Assembly (NCBI GenBank): GCA_017893485.1
Contig: CM030362.1
Coordinates: 256,908,744-256,972,743 of the forward strand
DNA from: Hemerocallis citrina
Taxonomy: Eukaryota > Streptophyta > Magnoliopsida > Asparagales > Asphodelaceae
DNA: 64,000 nucleotides
Direction of reading: 5' to 3'
The first letter of the stretch is position 1, and each line of letters starts with the position of its first letter. Below are positions 10,491 to 23,038 of this stretch, in pieces. The notes under the pieces were generated by a model. That model searched no databases. It saw only the letters and a list, made by a program, of their open reading frames with translations, and was not told the origin of the DNA. Both the position numbers and the translations under genes were made by a program.

Positions 10491-12025
10491 TTGCATGATT
10501 AAACCCCTTTTCGATTTTTAATGTTTTTGTGATTTTTTTACTTTAAAAAATTTGTGAAAAATCTAATAATTGTTATGAAAATATACAGACTTCATGAAAA
10601 ATATTTGTACATTATTTTGACTTAAATTAAATGGTGTAAGAAGAAAAATTGAGTAGAACCTTGTAAAATCAATATTTGCATAAGTATAAGAACAAAAGTG
10701 ATTTTTTGGGTTATAATAAATTTATAAAAGAGAATTTTGTATAAAAAGAACTTGAAGTGTGTTCATTATGGATTTTGTTATTATCTTGGGTAATGTATCC
10801 ATTAAAAGTTAAATGGAAAAAGAAATAATAGTACGGAAATTAAGTGGAATTATTGAGACTTATTTGTATGAATGAGAATGTTATAGAAATTGAACATTGA
10901 ATTATGGAAAGGAGATGGATATTTATTTGAACTATGAAAAGACTATATGAGTATGAGAACTCAATCTTTGTGATTATGAATTGAAATTGAGAACTAGAGT
11001 GTAGCTAAGCCTCATGCCGGCATCGAAAAGAAATATATTGAAATGAAATTTGAAATGAAAAGACCAAGACTGGGTCACGTTGTATAAATGGTTAAGACCG
11101 GTATAGTGGAAGGGCTAACTCTAGAAAATTGATTTTTGTTCATGTTTCAAATAACTAAGGACTAGATACATAGTGAAGACGTGATGAAAATAAGAGAAAA
11201 ACACGTGTATGAGGGCCTCGAAGTTACAGTGTGAGAGTATTCATAGGCTGTCTTTACGATGCGTCATGACATGACGTGGATATGTCTCCAGGAGTCCGTA
11301 CCGCAGACGACGCTCGTGGGATGTTTGGTGATTGCGGGTGGTGTCATGTCCCATGACGGAGGCTGAATTGTCCATAGGTTCTTCACGATGTGTCGTTACA
11401 TGACATGGGATTCCCCTCCAGGCTGGCTGGACATGAGCTCTAACTCATAGAACATCTAGGATACTTATCGTAGTTACAGTAGTAGTTTAAGTCATACTGA
11501 AGGATTGAACCCTACAAGATGAAGAACGGTTAAGGGCTTGTCCTCACACCTATGTAGTTTGGGATGCATAGATTTTGAACAAGTGTGCATTAGTGTCATC
11601 TAATATCAATAACTGCATTAAGGACTAAGTGCACCGTACAACACGACATCAATAGGATAGTCCCTTGTAGTTCTGTTTGTGATCAAGTTTGTAGTTTGTT
11701 TAAGTATTTGAGAATCGTTATACTGTTTTCGAGGATAGCTATGTATAATATTTCATCGGTTGTAAGCAACTGACGCGCCCACAGTTTCTATGCAGGATAA
11801 AGGGTTAACAAGACTAATGAATGCATGCTGATTAAAGATTGATTCAAGTGCTGCACATTTCAATTTATGTATATTATTGTAAATTGCTTCCGCTGTAAAT
11901 ATGTAATGTAAATGTAAACTCTGATGTAACAAAAAGTTTTATTTCCTTGTAAAATTGTATGAAGAGAAGTGTAAAGATTCTGTGGAACTTCGAATTCAGT
12001 CTGTTTTGGAATTCGGGTTGTTACA

Positions 12026-12439
12026 ACTACTCAATTCAATTAATTTCATTCATCGAAGAAGCAAGCAACAAAGAATTTACAATTTCGATCATATCGAATT
12101 TGTGGGGATTAAACAACGCTCTCGACTACAAACTTTCTTAACGAAGAAGCTCTTTCTCTATTTTCTACGATTACCAGACTACGACTACGTTTACTGCACT
12201 TCTCAATCGACTAAGTCTACTTCGACTATTATTTTCTCTTTCATTTATATATACGATTATTCCCGGAGTACGGTATCAAAATTCACAACCTTCTTAACTT
12301 TTTATTTTTGTTTTAGTTCTAATTTTTTGTGACGAATTGCTTGTTGGTTTTTCGCATTTCTCTCTCTCAACCCTCCTATTATTTTTTTGGTTTTTTTTGA
12401 CATCTCTCTCCTAGATTGATTTTTATTTTTTCACATACA
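12026..12439. other. AT-rich spacer upstream of the hAT fragment
   Basis: This is pyrimidine-rich sequence without a supported frame. It may be the 5' leader of the hAT element that follows, but I could not find a hAT terminal inverted repeat in it. Confidence 0.3.
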
Positions 12440-12448
12440 CTATTGCCA

Positions 12449-12890
12449 TGTCCAAATCACGAGGTAGCGGTCGTTGCCAAAGTTGACAAGATTTCACCGG
12501 TTCTTCACATCGGCCTAGAAATAATCTCACAAATAGAGCCCGAATTTATGAATCCTATAGTAAGATCTCACGATATCCATCCACATGACAGAGGAGAAGA
12601 AATACATGATGTTGAGACAAACAAAACACACCGAACCCACTAGTAGTAAAAAAAAAACTAGGGGAAAACTAGTGATTGGCACAAAAATTATGACTATATC
12701 CCTGAAGAGGATAATGCGGGTGTAGAACATAAGATTTGTAAAACTTATTCTAAGATTTACAAATGGATGAAGGGTGAGGGAACCGGTACAATTAAATGAC
12801 ATATTCAAAATGTACACAAGGATCTATTACAAGACCAACCTGGCCAACAAAAAATCCACCCTAGGACTAGACATGTAGACATGCACCCAT
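12449..12890 (+). pseudogene. N-terminal fragment of a hAT transposase (BED finger), interrupted
   Basis: A start ATG at 12449 opens MSKSRGSGR, a Ser-rich leader typical of plant hAT transposases. From 12672 the frame reads SDWHKNYDYIPEEDNAG, then ICKTYSKIYKW, then GEGTGTIK, a stop and HIQNVHKDLL. This matches the BED zinc finger of hAT transposases (W...F...C-x2-C...GTG-L-H...H). The first cysteine is lost and in-frame stops occur in the leader and after GTIK. The sequence ends abruptly at 12890, where element B's LTR begins, so the DDE catalytic domain and dimerisation region are missing. A hAT-like terminus at about 34608-35017 might be its other end, on the far side of the nested insertions. 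Confidence 0.7.
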
Positions 12891-13815
12891 TGTAATGCTC
12901 CGATTTCCATACACTAGGAAACCGTGACATAAGCCAGAAATATTTTCGTTCAATTAGCCACAGTACACTGAATAACAGGAAAATTTAAAACTTTTTATTC
13001 AACACAAATGTATTACAAGTCCGAATGTTATAAAATTGTAATACATTACATCAGTGTTACAATAATGCATTACAAGCCCAAGTGTTACAAACTTTCAATA
13101 AAAATTACATCAGAGTACAATGAATAATATATAACACTTGGTATTTCACTTGGATGCTTCTCAACAGTTAATAAATTACAACATATATTACATTTGAAAT
13201 AAAATCAACACTTTGCTTCTTTTGCCTTAAGTCCTCCTGAATCCTGTACCTGTAGCTCTGCAATCCAGTACCTGTAATTTTGCAATCTAGTACCTATTGA
13301 AATAGGGGACGTCAGTACATATACTGACGCTTTAAGGCTGGTGACTAGCAGCGATTCTCAACTTTAAGCAAACAGATTGATGAAAAGAGAAACATGTATA
13401 TATTATTGATGTGTCAGTGTATGCTATGACTTAGACTCTAATGCAAGATTAACTAATGCAAGGATGCTCTTATTCTAATACCAGTGAGTCTCCAGAACAG
13501 TATGCGTCCCATACCACATACGCCCACAACAAGCCGTTTCTTCATATATAGGGATTTGAACCCGCGCCATGAATTCTACTCTTGTACTCAACCTATTTAT
13601 GAAGATACAACATGACTGATGAGGTTGCTCTGAATGGTTTAATCCCGCCATTCGTAGTCATATAGTGGTGTCTCTGTTTGCCACTATTGCCCGAATTACC
13701 GGACCTCAGTCAAAAAAATGACGAACCCTTGGAGTTAACTACAACATAGGTTAGCTCAAAGCATCCCCTGTGGCCCCTAGCAGATAGACCGCAGTCTATG
13801 GCTTGTTCGCCTCAT

Positions 13816-13934
13816 TTGTTTGAGTAGTGGTTGTTTTGTTTTGTTTTGCCTTGTTTTCTTTTCTTTTGGGGTTACCCTATGTATCTTCTTTTTGAATTTC
13901 GAGGACGAAATTTTTTTTGTTAGGTGGGTAGGAT
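13816..13934 (+). mobile_element. Internal tail and polypurine tract of an inserted gypsy element
   Basis: TTCGAGGACGAAATTTTTT followed by GGTGGGTAGGAT stands directly before an LTR start. This is the usual end of a chromovirus pol and its primer for plus-strand synthesis. Everything upstream of it is gone, and about 110 bp of element B's LTR (the equivalent of about 23960-24070) is missing at the junction. Confidence 0.6.
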
Positions 13935-14265
13935 TGTAACCCCTGTTTTTTATTTTTCATATTTTTGGTGTATTTTTCTCTTTCTTGAGTATTTGTACTC
14001 TCTTGTATTTTTCTTGGACCGTATATTGGAGTTGTTTTCAGTATATATTCATTTTTGTTTCATTTTGAGCTTTGTGTTGATTTGTTCGTCTTTAGTTTCG
14101 TTCTCCATTGATTGTTGTTCTTTTCTCTTCATTGGATTCTTGTTCTCTTTATTTTGCTCTTGGGTGTTCATGGTATTCTGGTTGGCCACCCTAGTCCTAA
14201 TCATATTGCTTTTGATCCCTAATTGATCACCAAAGCCAAATTAACCTACAACCCTATTTGAATCC

Positions 14266-14275
14266 TATATAAAAT
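14266..14275 (+). promoter_or_regulatory. Probable TATA box of the family D LTR
   Basis: TATATAAAAT lies about 120 bp before a pyrimidine-rich leader. This is the expected U3/R position, and related TA-rich boxes precede the leaders in the other family D LTRs. Confidence 0.4.
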
Positions 14276-16359
14276 TGACCCTAATCAACTCATAATGAAC
14301 TAATCCTATTTCTACTCCTAAACTATCCACAACCCATTAACCCAATTACTCATCTCCTATTACAAACCCCAAAATCCCTATATATATATATATCTCTCTC
14401 ACCCTCTCTCCTAAAACCTTAACCCTAACTCTCTTATTCTGGCCTCCCTCTCTCTCTTTCCTGTGCGCGTGGACACCCCAAACCCCCAGCCGACCACCTC
14501 CTCCCGACTGCCCTTCGACCTGCACCTTCCCTAATCTTGATCGCCAACACCCTAGCCGCAACCCCATACACCAAGCAACCTCTCCATCCATCCATCTTCA
14601 TCTCTCTCTCCCTCCGGCCGTCCTCCGGCGCGTCGATAGAAGCACCAGGAGCAGCAGTAGCCACTGCTACCCCCCGCCGTCCGATATCTCTCTCTTCCTC
14701 TCGGTGGTTGCACGTGCACGTAGTTTGCACGTGGGTTGCTTGGTTTGTGAATTTTTGTTCGTGGATTTTTTCTTTGCTGGGATCCGTTCTCGTTATTCTT
14801 GGTGTTCGTTTCGTCATCGGTTAAGGCAAGTAACTTGTACTCAAATTTCTTTGTATGATACAAGTCAAAAAATACCACTTATAGTGTAGTTGGGTTCTAG
14901 AGACAACTCGTGTGTATGTTATCTTTGATGGGTTTTGTCTCTATCGTGCTATTTGACCATAGTTACCTCACGGCACAAAATTGATATGAAAACAACTAGG
15001 TTTGACCGTTCTTGATCTATTCATATATGTGAGATAATTATGTGAAATTATGTGTTTGATGAGATCCATGTGATATGATGGTTGTGAATATGTTATATAC
15101 TCTATTTCATGATGTTTGAACACTTAATAGACTCTATACCATGTTTGATTGTGATTGTAACGAGTTTCGTGTGGTTTATGTTGGTTTTGTTTTCAAGAGA
15201 AAATCTGTAGTTGTTGATGATCGGTTTTGATTTATATTTTAGACCCTATTAAAGCCAGAATTCTTAATTTTTGTATTAGATATGAATTGTAGAGAAATAT
15301 GTTTTCTTTCCAAACTCTCTGACCTTGATTGATTTCGTTTTCGTATGAGTAATTTATGGCTATTTTACTACAGAGGTGTATTCTATTTCCGGATTTCGTT
15401 ATTGATGATTTTGATGATTAAACTGTTTTGATATTAGTTCTAATTATAATATTTTGATCTGAAATTTTGCACAGTATTTCTATACCTATCTAGGGATTAC
15501 CCAGAATTTTGGCGGATTTTATTGATGAGTTTTATACACCGTTTCATGCTTGTTTATGAAAGCTATACTTGGTGTATTTTGCTAGCTGTTCTGTAAAGAA
15601 TCGTATTTTTACCCTATTTACTTTCACTGTATGGAAAATATTTATGAAATATAAAAGTTATATTATTTTGTCTATTTTCATGTCCCTTTAACGGATTTGG
15701 ATTTCGTTTTACGGTTTGCTAGATATTCCAGTTTTAGTACAGCAGTGTTAGGAATTCCAGATTTGCCAAACTATCGTTTCTTGATGTTTTCTGATTTTTG
15801 TTGACTGAACTAATTTTATTGGAATATTATGAAACTTTATATTCTCACACTAGACATATAGGGGATTACCCAATATTTTTCCTGGATTTGTTTGAGGAGT
15901 TTTAATACTGTTTTTCTATCAATGGATACGATTTACTGATTTCTGGCTGAACGTATTTTCTGGATTCGAATCAGTTTTGAGTTATGGTTTTGTGAAAAAC
16001 TATATGATTTATATATAACCGCTGGATTCGTGTGAAAGTCTATTTTCCAGAACCTTTGATGGATCCAGATTTAGATTTCTTTAGTAACGGAAATCTCTAT
16101 TTTAGTACTGTACTGTCATGCTGTCCTGAATATGAATATACACTGTTTTGCTCGTTTATGTGACCGTATATCATCTATACATGTTTATTTGTTTCCTTGA
16201 ACCTAATACTGATTATACCATGTTAGTTTGACACTATTTTATGCACTATCCTGTCTGTTTATAAAAATAATAAAAGTAATCAAGCCGGGGTTTCTTAATG
16301 GAAGATCTAGTAGTGGAAGATATGGAAACGTGTACTTGGAAGGGAACTAGTGTTCCATA

Positions 16360-16450
16360 CCGTAACTGTTACTGTTACTGTTACTTTTACTACTAATGTT
16401 ACTGTTATTTGTACTGCTACTGCTACTGCTACTGTTACTGATACCTGAGT
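16360..16450 (+). repeat. TACTGT-type microsatellite
   Basis: Imperfect runs of GTTACT, GCTACT and TACTGT repeat about 13 times inside the family D LTR, followed by looser GACTGATACTGTTA repeats up to about 16650. Confidence 0.8.
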
Positions 16451-18204
16451 ACACTGCCCCATTATGGTCTACTATGAAATCTAAAAGCGAAACTGTTTGT
16501 TGTAACAACCATGTGTTATGTTTTGGGGCGCATGAAGTGCTACCTAGCTAGTAATACACACAAGACTGTAAGAATATAAGACTGATACTGTTAGACTGAT
16601 ACTTTTAGGCTGATACTGTTAGACTGATACTATTATACTGTTACACTGATATACCGAACTTACTGTTACTGGATACTATTAGTTTCCATATGACACTATA
16701 CTTGACACATTCATTTATACTGTTAGTATACCATACTAGTTGACTTGGTTTTACTGATTCATGCTAGTTATTACTGTTGATACCTTTCCCATGTACATGT
16801 ATCCTACATTATAAGTGGCCCGTAACTTGCATTGATGGGTACTTGTATTCTCTTTCCTTCTCCTGCAATTATTAATTACAGATCAGGATGGTCAGCTGCC
16901 CGACGACATTGACGAAATGAGATATTAGTGCTGGACTTCTTGTTTATTAGTATTGCTTTTATTGTTGCTTTGAATAATGTATTTTGAGTACTTAGATGAT
17001 TACTTTGTATTTTGGGCGATGTGACCCAGGATTTTGTCTTATCCAGATCTGATTTATTTGAGATTAAGACATTTTGTTTCAAGTAAATTCTGTTGGTTTA
17101 TTAATTTAATTATGCATGTGTGGTTGACTCTTTTGCTTCTGACTCTGATTATATTGTGAGATGCTGTAAAGATTCCTGAACAACTTATAGATGATGCAAA
17201 TCATTCGCTGGGTTGAGTCGCGTATCCGTATTCCGTATTCTTTTTGGGAAGTGGGGCGTGACAAATCCCGTGCTCCCAACTCGTGAGAAGGCACAGACCG
17301 TATCTCTTTGACAGGAAGGAAACAACCAATAACACCACCTAGTGTTGGCCAATAGAACAGGTCGGATCATAAGGTATCACCCTTAATACCAACTCTTTCC
17401 CTTCGGCGAAAATGATAATAAATAAGGGTTAAATAGTAGTAGCCATAAGTTACTACCCTAACAATGTCACTAACTCTAAACGATCTGAGGGATGAAAACC
17501 GTACTTACCACAACATGCTAGGTCTTAAGTTAGACTTCGCAAGACAACTCTACTAGGTGCTCAACCTAGACTTACCAGAATCCCTAAGGATCCTGTTCAT
17601 AGCCTATCGATCCCAAACCCCGGCAATACGAACGTATTCGCATGCTACTATTCTGAACTTGGATTCCGTCTACGCTCCCGTCCGCGATCAACCTATACTG
17701 GTTAAGATCTGATGGTACACGAGAAGTGACTCATCCACAGTCCTTTAGGAGTAAAATAAATACACGTCTTGATGGTTGATGGCCCATAGGGGAATGATAT
17801 CACCCTAAACGAGCACAACAAACTGCGTACTAGCTAATAAGCTACGTATGAGCAAACCACTTACATACGAGACAACTAGCTACGTATGAGCCAAACGAAT
17901 TACAAACGAGCTAACTGGCTATAAATGCGACAAATAAATTATATAGAAGCAACCATAAAAGTCTTCTAACAACCAAAAAGCAAAATAACATGCCACAAGC
18001 AAAACTTGATCCTTTATACACAAAAGCAACATAAAAGTCCTTTAATACCCTAGAAGCAAAATAACGTGCTCACTAGTAAAACTTGATCTTTTATAATTAG
18101 AAGAAAAAGAAGAATCTTCTAACAGCCTAATATAAGCATACTACTAATGAGTAAACAAAAGCGACATAAAAAGCCTTCTAACAACCTAGAAGCAAAATAG
18201 TGCT

Positions 18205-19800
18205 GCGATTATCGGAATTCTACAAAATTAGACTATTGAAAAAAGATGAGAACATCTACTACAACTCTCTATTTGAACACTTTTTCAAATTCGGTAAGGA
18301 ACTCAAAATCCGGTCCGTTAAACACTATTTCAAACAATAACAGTACAACCAAAAGCTGAAACTTTCCAAGCTCATAACTTTTGCAATACTTGTTGGAATT
18401 TAACGAAATACTAAATTTTGAAAAGGTGAGAACATCTACTACAACTCTCTAGTTGAACACTTTTTCAGATTCCTTAAGGAATTCAATTCCCCGTCCCTTG
18501 CACACAATACAAAGATAACGAAAGACAACACAAGCTGAAAACTTGTAAAGCTCACAACTTTTGCTATAATTGTCGGAATCTAACCAAATTATACAATTTG
18601 GAAAGGTGGGAACATATACTACAACTATTTAGTTGAACACTTTTTCATATTCTTTATAGAATTTAATTCCCCGTCCTCTGAACACAAGCAAAAATTAACA
18701 AACAGCAGATTTCTTAACAAAAAGCTGAAACTTTGAAAGCTTGTAACTCCAACTCTACTTATCGGAATCTAACCAAATAGGGCATTTTGGTAAGTTGAGA
18801 ACATCTAATACAAATCTCTAGTTGAACACTTTTCCAAATTCAGTAAGTAAGAGGTACAAAAACACCAAACAATCTAAACAGCAAGCTTTCAGTCAAAAGC
18901 TGGCTGCTGTTATTTGTAACATCCATAACTCCTACTTCGCTTATCGGAATCTAACCAAATAGGAAATTCTAGAAAGGTGAGAATCTCTACTACAACTCTA
19001 TAGTTGAAAACTTTCCCAAATTCAGCCATTAAAAGGTACAAAAATTTCGAACAATCCGAACAGCAAGCATTTAGCCAAAAGGCAAGCTGCTGTAATTTTG
19101 TAAGGGTCATAACTTTTGCTCCACTCAAAGTAATCTAACCAAATAGGATATTTTGTAAAGGTGAGAGACTCTACTACAGACTTTACTACAACTCTCTAGT
19201 TGAACACTTTTTCAGATTCAATCAATAAGAGGTGCAAAAACTTCAAACAATCCAAACAGCGAGCTTTAACCCAAAAATGCCAGCTGCTGAGATTTTGTAA
19301 AGCTCATAACTTTTGCAATACTTTTTTGAATCTAACCAATTAGGAAATTTTGGAAAGGTGAGAGACTCTAATACAACTCCCTAGTTGAACACTTTTCCAG
19401 ATTCAATCAATAAGAGGTGCAAAAGCTTCGAACAATCCTAACAGCGAGCTTTTAGCCAAAAGGCCAGCTGTTGTGATTTCGTAAGGGTCATAACTTTTGC
19501 TCCCCATATCGGAATTTAACCAAATAGGGAATTTTGGAAAGGTGAGAGACTCTACTACAACTACCTAGTTGAAAACCTTTTTAGATTCAATCAATAAGAG
19601 GTGCAAAAGCTTCGAACAATCCGAATAGTGAGCTTTTAGCCAAAAGGCCAGCTGCTGTCATTTTGTAAGGGTCATAACTTTTGCTCCGCTTATAGAAATT
19701 TAACCAAATAGGGTATTTTGGGAAGGTGAGAGACTCTACTACAACACTTTAGTTGAACACTTTTTCAGATTTCACATGGAACTTAAAATCCAGTCCCTTG
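18205..19800. repeat. 184-bp tandem array in element B 3' LTR (about 9 units)
   Basis: Units recur at about 18205, 18393, 18570, 18758, 18940, 19127, 19325, 19507 and 19689. Each contains a TTATCGGAATCTAACC-like word, then ATTTTGGAAAGGTGAGA, then CTACAACTCTCTAGTTGAAC, then CAATCCGAACAGCGAGCTTT. Spacing is about 177-198 bp. Confidence 0.9.
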
Positions 19801-21106
19801 AATACAAGTCGAATCAACCAAAACAACGATTTCTTTTTTATGCTCGCTGTTTTGGAAAAACGATTTGTTTCACCCATCAAATTAACCCAGAAAAATCTAT
19901 AAAAATTAGAACATCATAATAACACATACAAGAACCTCTATAATTAATTTGGGCTCAAGATTTCAACTTTAGCATAACAAATTAATTCTAAACCTAGAAC
20001 TACAAAGATTGAATCTTTATGCTTTATTTTTGTGTTCTACCACTTCAATCTTGTATGCCTTTATTTCTAGTCCATAAACACTCATATGCACATGCTTTAG
20101 TCCAAGTTTTTAACATCATACAAATAAATAAAACCACAAAACAATAACAAGTGAGTTGAGAACGCCCACCCAAATCGATTGGAAAAACTAGCCTTGCCCT
20201 TCTCTTTCTTGCTCCTTGTTCTTGCTCCTCCCCTCAAGAACAACCTCAAATGAACCCTCTATTTTATTTTGATTTGATCTCTCTTTCTTTTCTATTTTTC
20301 TCAATTTTTTTCTAAAATAAACAAGTAGTAGAAGAAGTGGAAATAGGAAGAGAGAAAGAGATGAGAAAGAGATGGAGAGACAAAAATGGAAAGAGGACTT
20401 TTTCCCCTTGAGGTTGGCCGATCATTTTGTAGGAGAGGAGAGAGAGAGAGATGTGGTAGAGAGAGAGCCACTTGTCTCTCTCTCTTGTGGCTCACACAAT
20501 TTGAATCAATTTGCAATTTAAAATTGCAATCAAACCCAATAAATTTGCAATTAACACCCTACTCATCCCTAACCCTTCTTTTCATCATCATGATAAAATA
20601 AAAGACAATTTTTCAAATCACATACTACACGATTTCGTACAAACATACGAAATCAATACGGTATATGTACGTACCATATCTGTCTGTACATATAATTTTT
20701 ATTCTTTAAAACGAATAATCTCTACTAAAAATGTTTTAATTCAGAGATAATAATAAAAATAATTTTATTACCGGCTCGGAAGATTTCAGTATCAATTTGA
20801 TACAATACAGATGTATACAGACTGGTATATACATATAGATAATGTTTATTAACAAAACCCGGGTAATATCCACCAAAAATATTTCAATTCCGAAAATAAA
20901 ATAAAATAATAATTTTTAATACCAGCCCGAGATTTTACAGATATTTTCTCAAAAACACATTTTACAGGATTTGTACAAGTGCACAAAACCGATACAATAC
21001 ATATATATACAAATAAGTTTTCATTAGTAAAACGAAGAAATTTTCATAAAATTTTAATTTTAAAAATAATAAAAATACAAATATAATATCCGATCGGGAT
21101 ATTTCA

Positions 21107-22130
21107 ATACTCTCTCCTTAGAACAGTTCTGTGCTCCGAACTACGTTTAGTCAGGAGAACAAAAAATATCCACAGAGTAAATAACTCGGGGAAAGAAAGC
21201 TTATATGGCTTTTCGGCTCCCAAGTGACTCCTCCACGAACTGGTTCTCCAAAGAACCCGACCTTGATCCCAAAGCTGCCTGCAAACTCTGCTAAAATCGA
21301 GATGTAACTGATGATGGTACTCCATGCTACTTCAAGACTTCTGTTAATTCCTCTAGCGACTAAGTCATCTTCATCGGAAGAAAATGTGCAGACTTGTCAA
21401 CTGATCCCCAATAACCCAAACTGAGTCATTCATTTCTGAATTCCTGGGCAATCATGTGATGAAATCCATACTGATTTTCTGAGATTAACTTGCCGCTTTG
21501 GTACTTCAATCCATGCATCTCCTGCCTAAACCTTCTGACTTTCGTACTTAGACTCAGTTGCAGCACTCATCGTGCCAAAGCTGAGCTCTAATCTTGAGTA
21601 ATCACATCAATACTGGCTCGCCTGTTCTCATCATTTAGCTTCTTACTTCCTTCACAGCCCTTGGCTGAGGCTAATACTTCACTACCTCGATCTTTTACGG
21701 TTCGATAGCCACTCCTTCCTTAGAATAGGATATGGCCTACAAACGCTACTTCAGACTCCTAGAATTCATTTTGACAATTTGCACAAAGCTGATGCTCCTG
21801 TAGTTGTTCTGAACTGCAGTCAAATGCTCAGCGTGCCCTTCTTCCGTTCCTGCTAGGTCCAACTTTAACAAATCTTATACTTAGGGTCTTTCCTCCAATT
21901 TGGAGTTTACAACCCTTATAGCATAAATCTTTCCTTCAAAATTGAAAAAAAAATAGTTGCCTGGATTATATATATATATAAATCCATTCGGTTACCAAAG
22001 TGTTGCATCATATATTACTTTTTCAGTCTAAATAAAATTTCAAAATATAACTTTTAAACTTAGTTGCAGCTCCATATGCACATACTGGCAATGGTTCTCC
22101 TGCCTTCTTCAACTTGCCTTTAGTAAGTGC
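21107..22130 (-). pseudogene. Collapsed pol remnant of element B
   Basis: Read on the minus strand, short pieces of gypsy pol appear in order. First comes a VAFVGH-like reverse-transcriptase thumb piece near 21750. Then near 21400-21330 come SVWVIGDQLTKSAHFLPMKM and LEELTEV followed by HGVPSS, parts of an integrase core. Near 21240-21190 is a SSWRSHLGAEKPYK/FPELF-like chromodomain tail. A purine-rich tract, CTAAGGAGAGAGTAT, abuts the LTR at 21107. Protease, most of RT, RNase H and the catalytic triad are deleted or shifted, so element B could move only with help. Confidence 0.6.
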
Positions 22131-22136
22131 GAACTC

Positions 22137-22933
22137 TCACCCTTGGTGAACAGGCTCCTTTCCTTTATTGTTCATCTTCGGAGTTAATCTATCGTCATTC
22201 TTATGAAGCTGGAAACAATTTGGCCTGATATGACCAATCTCCCCACAATTGTAACATGTACGGGTCTCCTCCTGAGTGTTTTTCCTCGGACACTGGCTCT
22301 TGAAATGACCACGCTCCCTACATAGAAAACAGCTCCCTATCTTGGCACCTCCGGTGTTACCAACAGTCTTCCGAAATTTTTGATTTTGACCCTGGTTCCT
22401 GAATCCCAACGCTGGCACATATCCTTTCCCTTGTAGTCGTGGACAGATCGATTTCCCGTACCCAACTTCCTCACAGAAATGGCATACTACAGCCTCGGTG
22501 GTCCCTTGGACTTGCTCCCATTCATGCTGCAGTCTTGCCAATCTGGAATCAAAGTGTTCCTGCTCCTCCGCTAGGCTTGCTAATATAGCTCTGCAAGCAT
22601 CACCCAGTTACTTAGCTTGACGACCTTTCCTGGTCCTGTACTTACTCTGCTTCTTTATTTCCCGATGTATGCTGGCTATCGCACTGTGCGTTGATCCATA
22701 CTTAGTCCCTGCAGTAGTGAAGACGAGTCCATCTTGAGATTAGCTTGTAGTGAAATCTCCTTCGGCTCCTCGCTTGAGATCTTCGGATCATCCATCGAAA
22801 TTGGCTCACTCTCTTCCATCCACACATCCTCAGTTAGAATATCCTCGAATACCATCTTTAAACACATGTATACTAAAATTAGTCCAGATATAGAAAAATT
22901 ATAAAACATAAGTTGAAAAAAATAACAATACAA
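22137..22933 (-). pseudogene. Element B gag with three zinc-knuckle-like motifs
   Basis: The minus-strand reading starts MVFEDILTEDVWMEESEP and continues after a stop near 22615 into EEQEHFDSRLARLQHEWEQV. The C-terminal half has CHFCEEVGYGKSIC (the histidine replaced), CFLCRERGHFKSQC and CYNCGEIGHIRPNCFQLH. Two are good CCHC knuckles, which bind RNA in retroelement capsids. Three in a row is more than the single knuckle usual in plant chromovirus gag. The frame is otherwise broken. The retained gag-like ORF beside a collapsed pol suggests a partly autonomous deletion derivative. Confidence 0.65.
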
Positions 22934-23023
22934 ATTATAACTGTCTACAACTAGCTAAAACCCGACTCCTAAAAGGCATCCAAGTTTAATTTTCCTACTG
23001 TGTTGGAATGTAAATTGAAGTCG

Positions 23024-23035
23024 GCTCTGATACCA
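23024..23035 (-). promoter_or_regulatory. Primer-binding site of element B
   Basis: On the minus strand, TGGTATCAGAGC complements the 3' end of initiator tRNA-Met. It lies three bases inside the LTR that begins at 23039, which fixes the element's orientation as minus. Confidence 0.9.
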
Positions 23036-23038
23036 CTC

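Larger units (their letters stand above)
8133..12025 (+). mobile_element. Chimeric 3.9-kb LTR (family C: B-type head, A-type tail)
   Basis: The LTR begins TGTAATATCCCGG at 8133 and ends GAATTCGGGTTGTTACA at 12025. Its first 1.5 kb (8133 to about 9605) is closely similar to the reverse complement of about 19650-21106, the start of element B's LTR. From about 9620 to 12025 it matches the reverse complement of 31323-33750, the downstream part of element A's LTR. No primer site, tract or coding region adjoins it and the flanks (ATGGG and ACTAC) do not match, so it is a solo or recombined LTR without a surviving duplication. A TATA-like box lies at 8871 and tRNA-like modules at 10260-10490. Confidence 0.75.
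13935..17263 (+). mobile_element. Family D gypsy LTR (3' LTR of a truncated insertion)
   Basis: A 3,329-bp LTR from TGTAACCCCTG to GTGGGGCGTGACA. The same family occurs as solo LTRs at 51491 and 54374. Shared blocks include GATACAAG-TCAAAAAATACCAC near 14860, GGGTTTTGTCTCTAT, and AAGTGGCCCGTAACTTGCA near 16815. A GC-rich Ser/Pro-coding-like island lies at 14430-14830, and a TACTGT-rich tract at about 16360-16450. The LTR sits in element B's LTR in the opposite orientation. Confidence 0.8.
12891..21106 (-). mobile_element. 3' LTR of element B, interrupted by another LTR
   Basis: In plus-strand order the LTR starts TGTAATGCTCCG at 12891 and ends GATCGGGATATTTCA at 21106. The element reads on the minus strand, so sense begins TGAAATATCCCG at 21106. 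12891-13815 is closely similar to 23039-23955, the matching part of the 5' LTR, and 17264-19660 matches 24070-26277. A foreign insertion occupies 13816-17263. Without it the LTR is about 4.8 kb, very long for a plant LTR. An internal 184-bp tandem array fills about 18205-19800. Confidence 0.8.

Noticed and set aside
14346..14878. Several overlapping frames above 80 residues
   Set aside because: GC-rich island of the family D LTR; mutually overlapping on both strands without motifs.
23024..23035. Possible tRNA gene at GCTCTGATACCA sites (also 31308, 59317, 59827, 50001)
   Set aside because: Only the 12-base tRNA complement is present next to LTR ends; these are primer sites, not tRNA genes.
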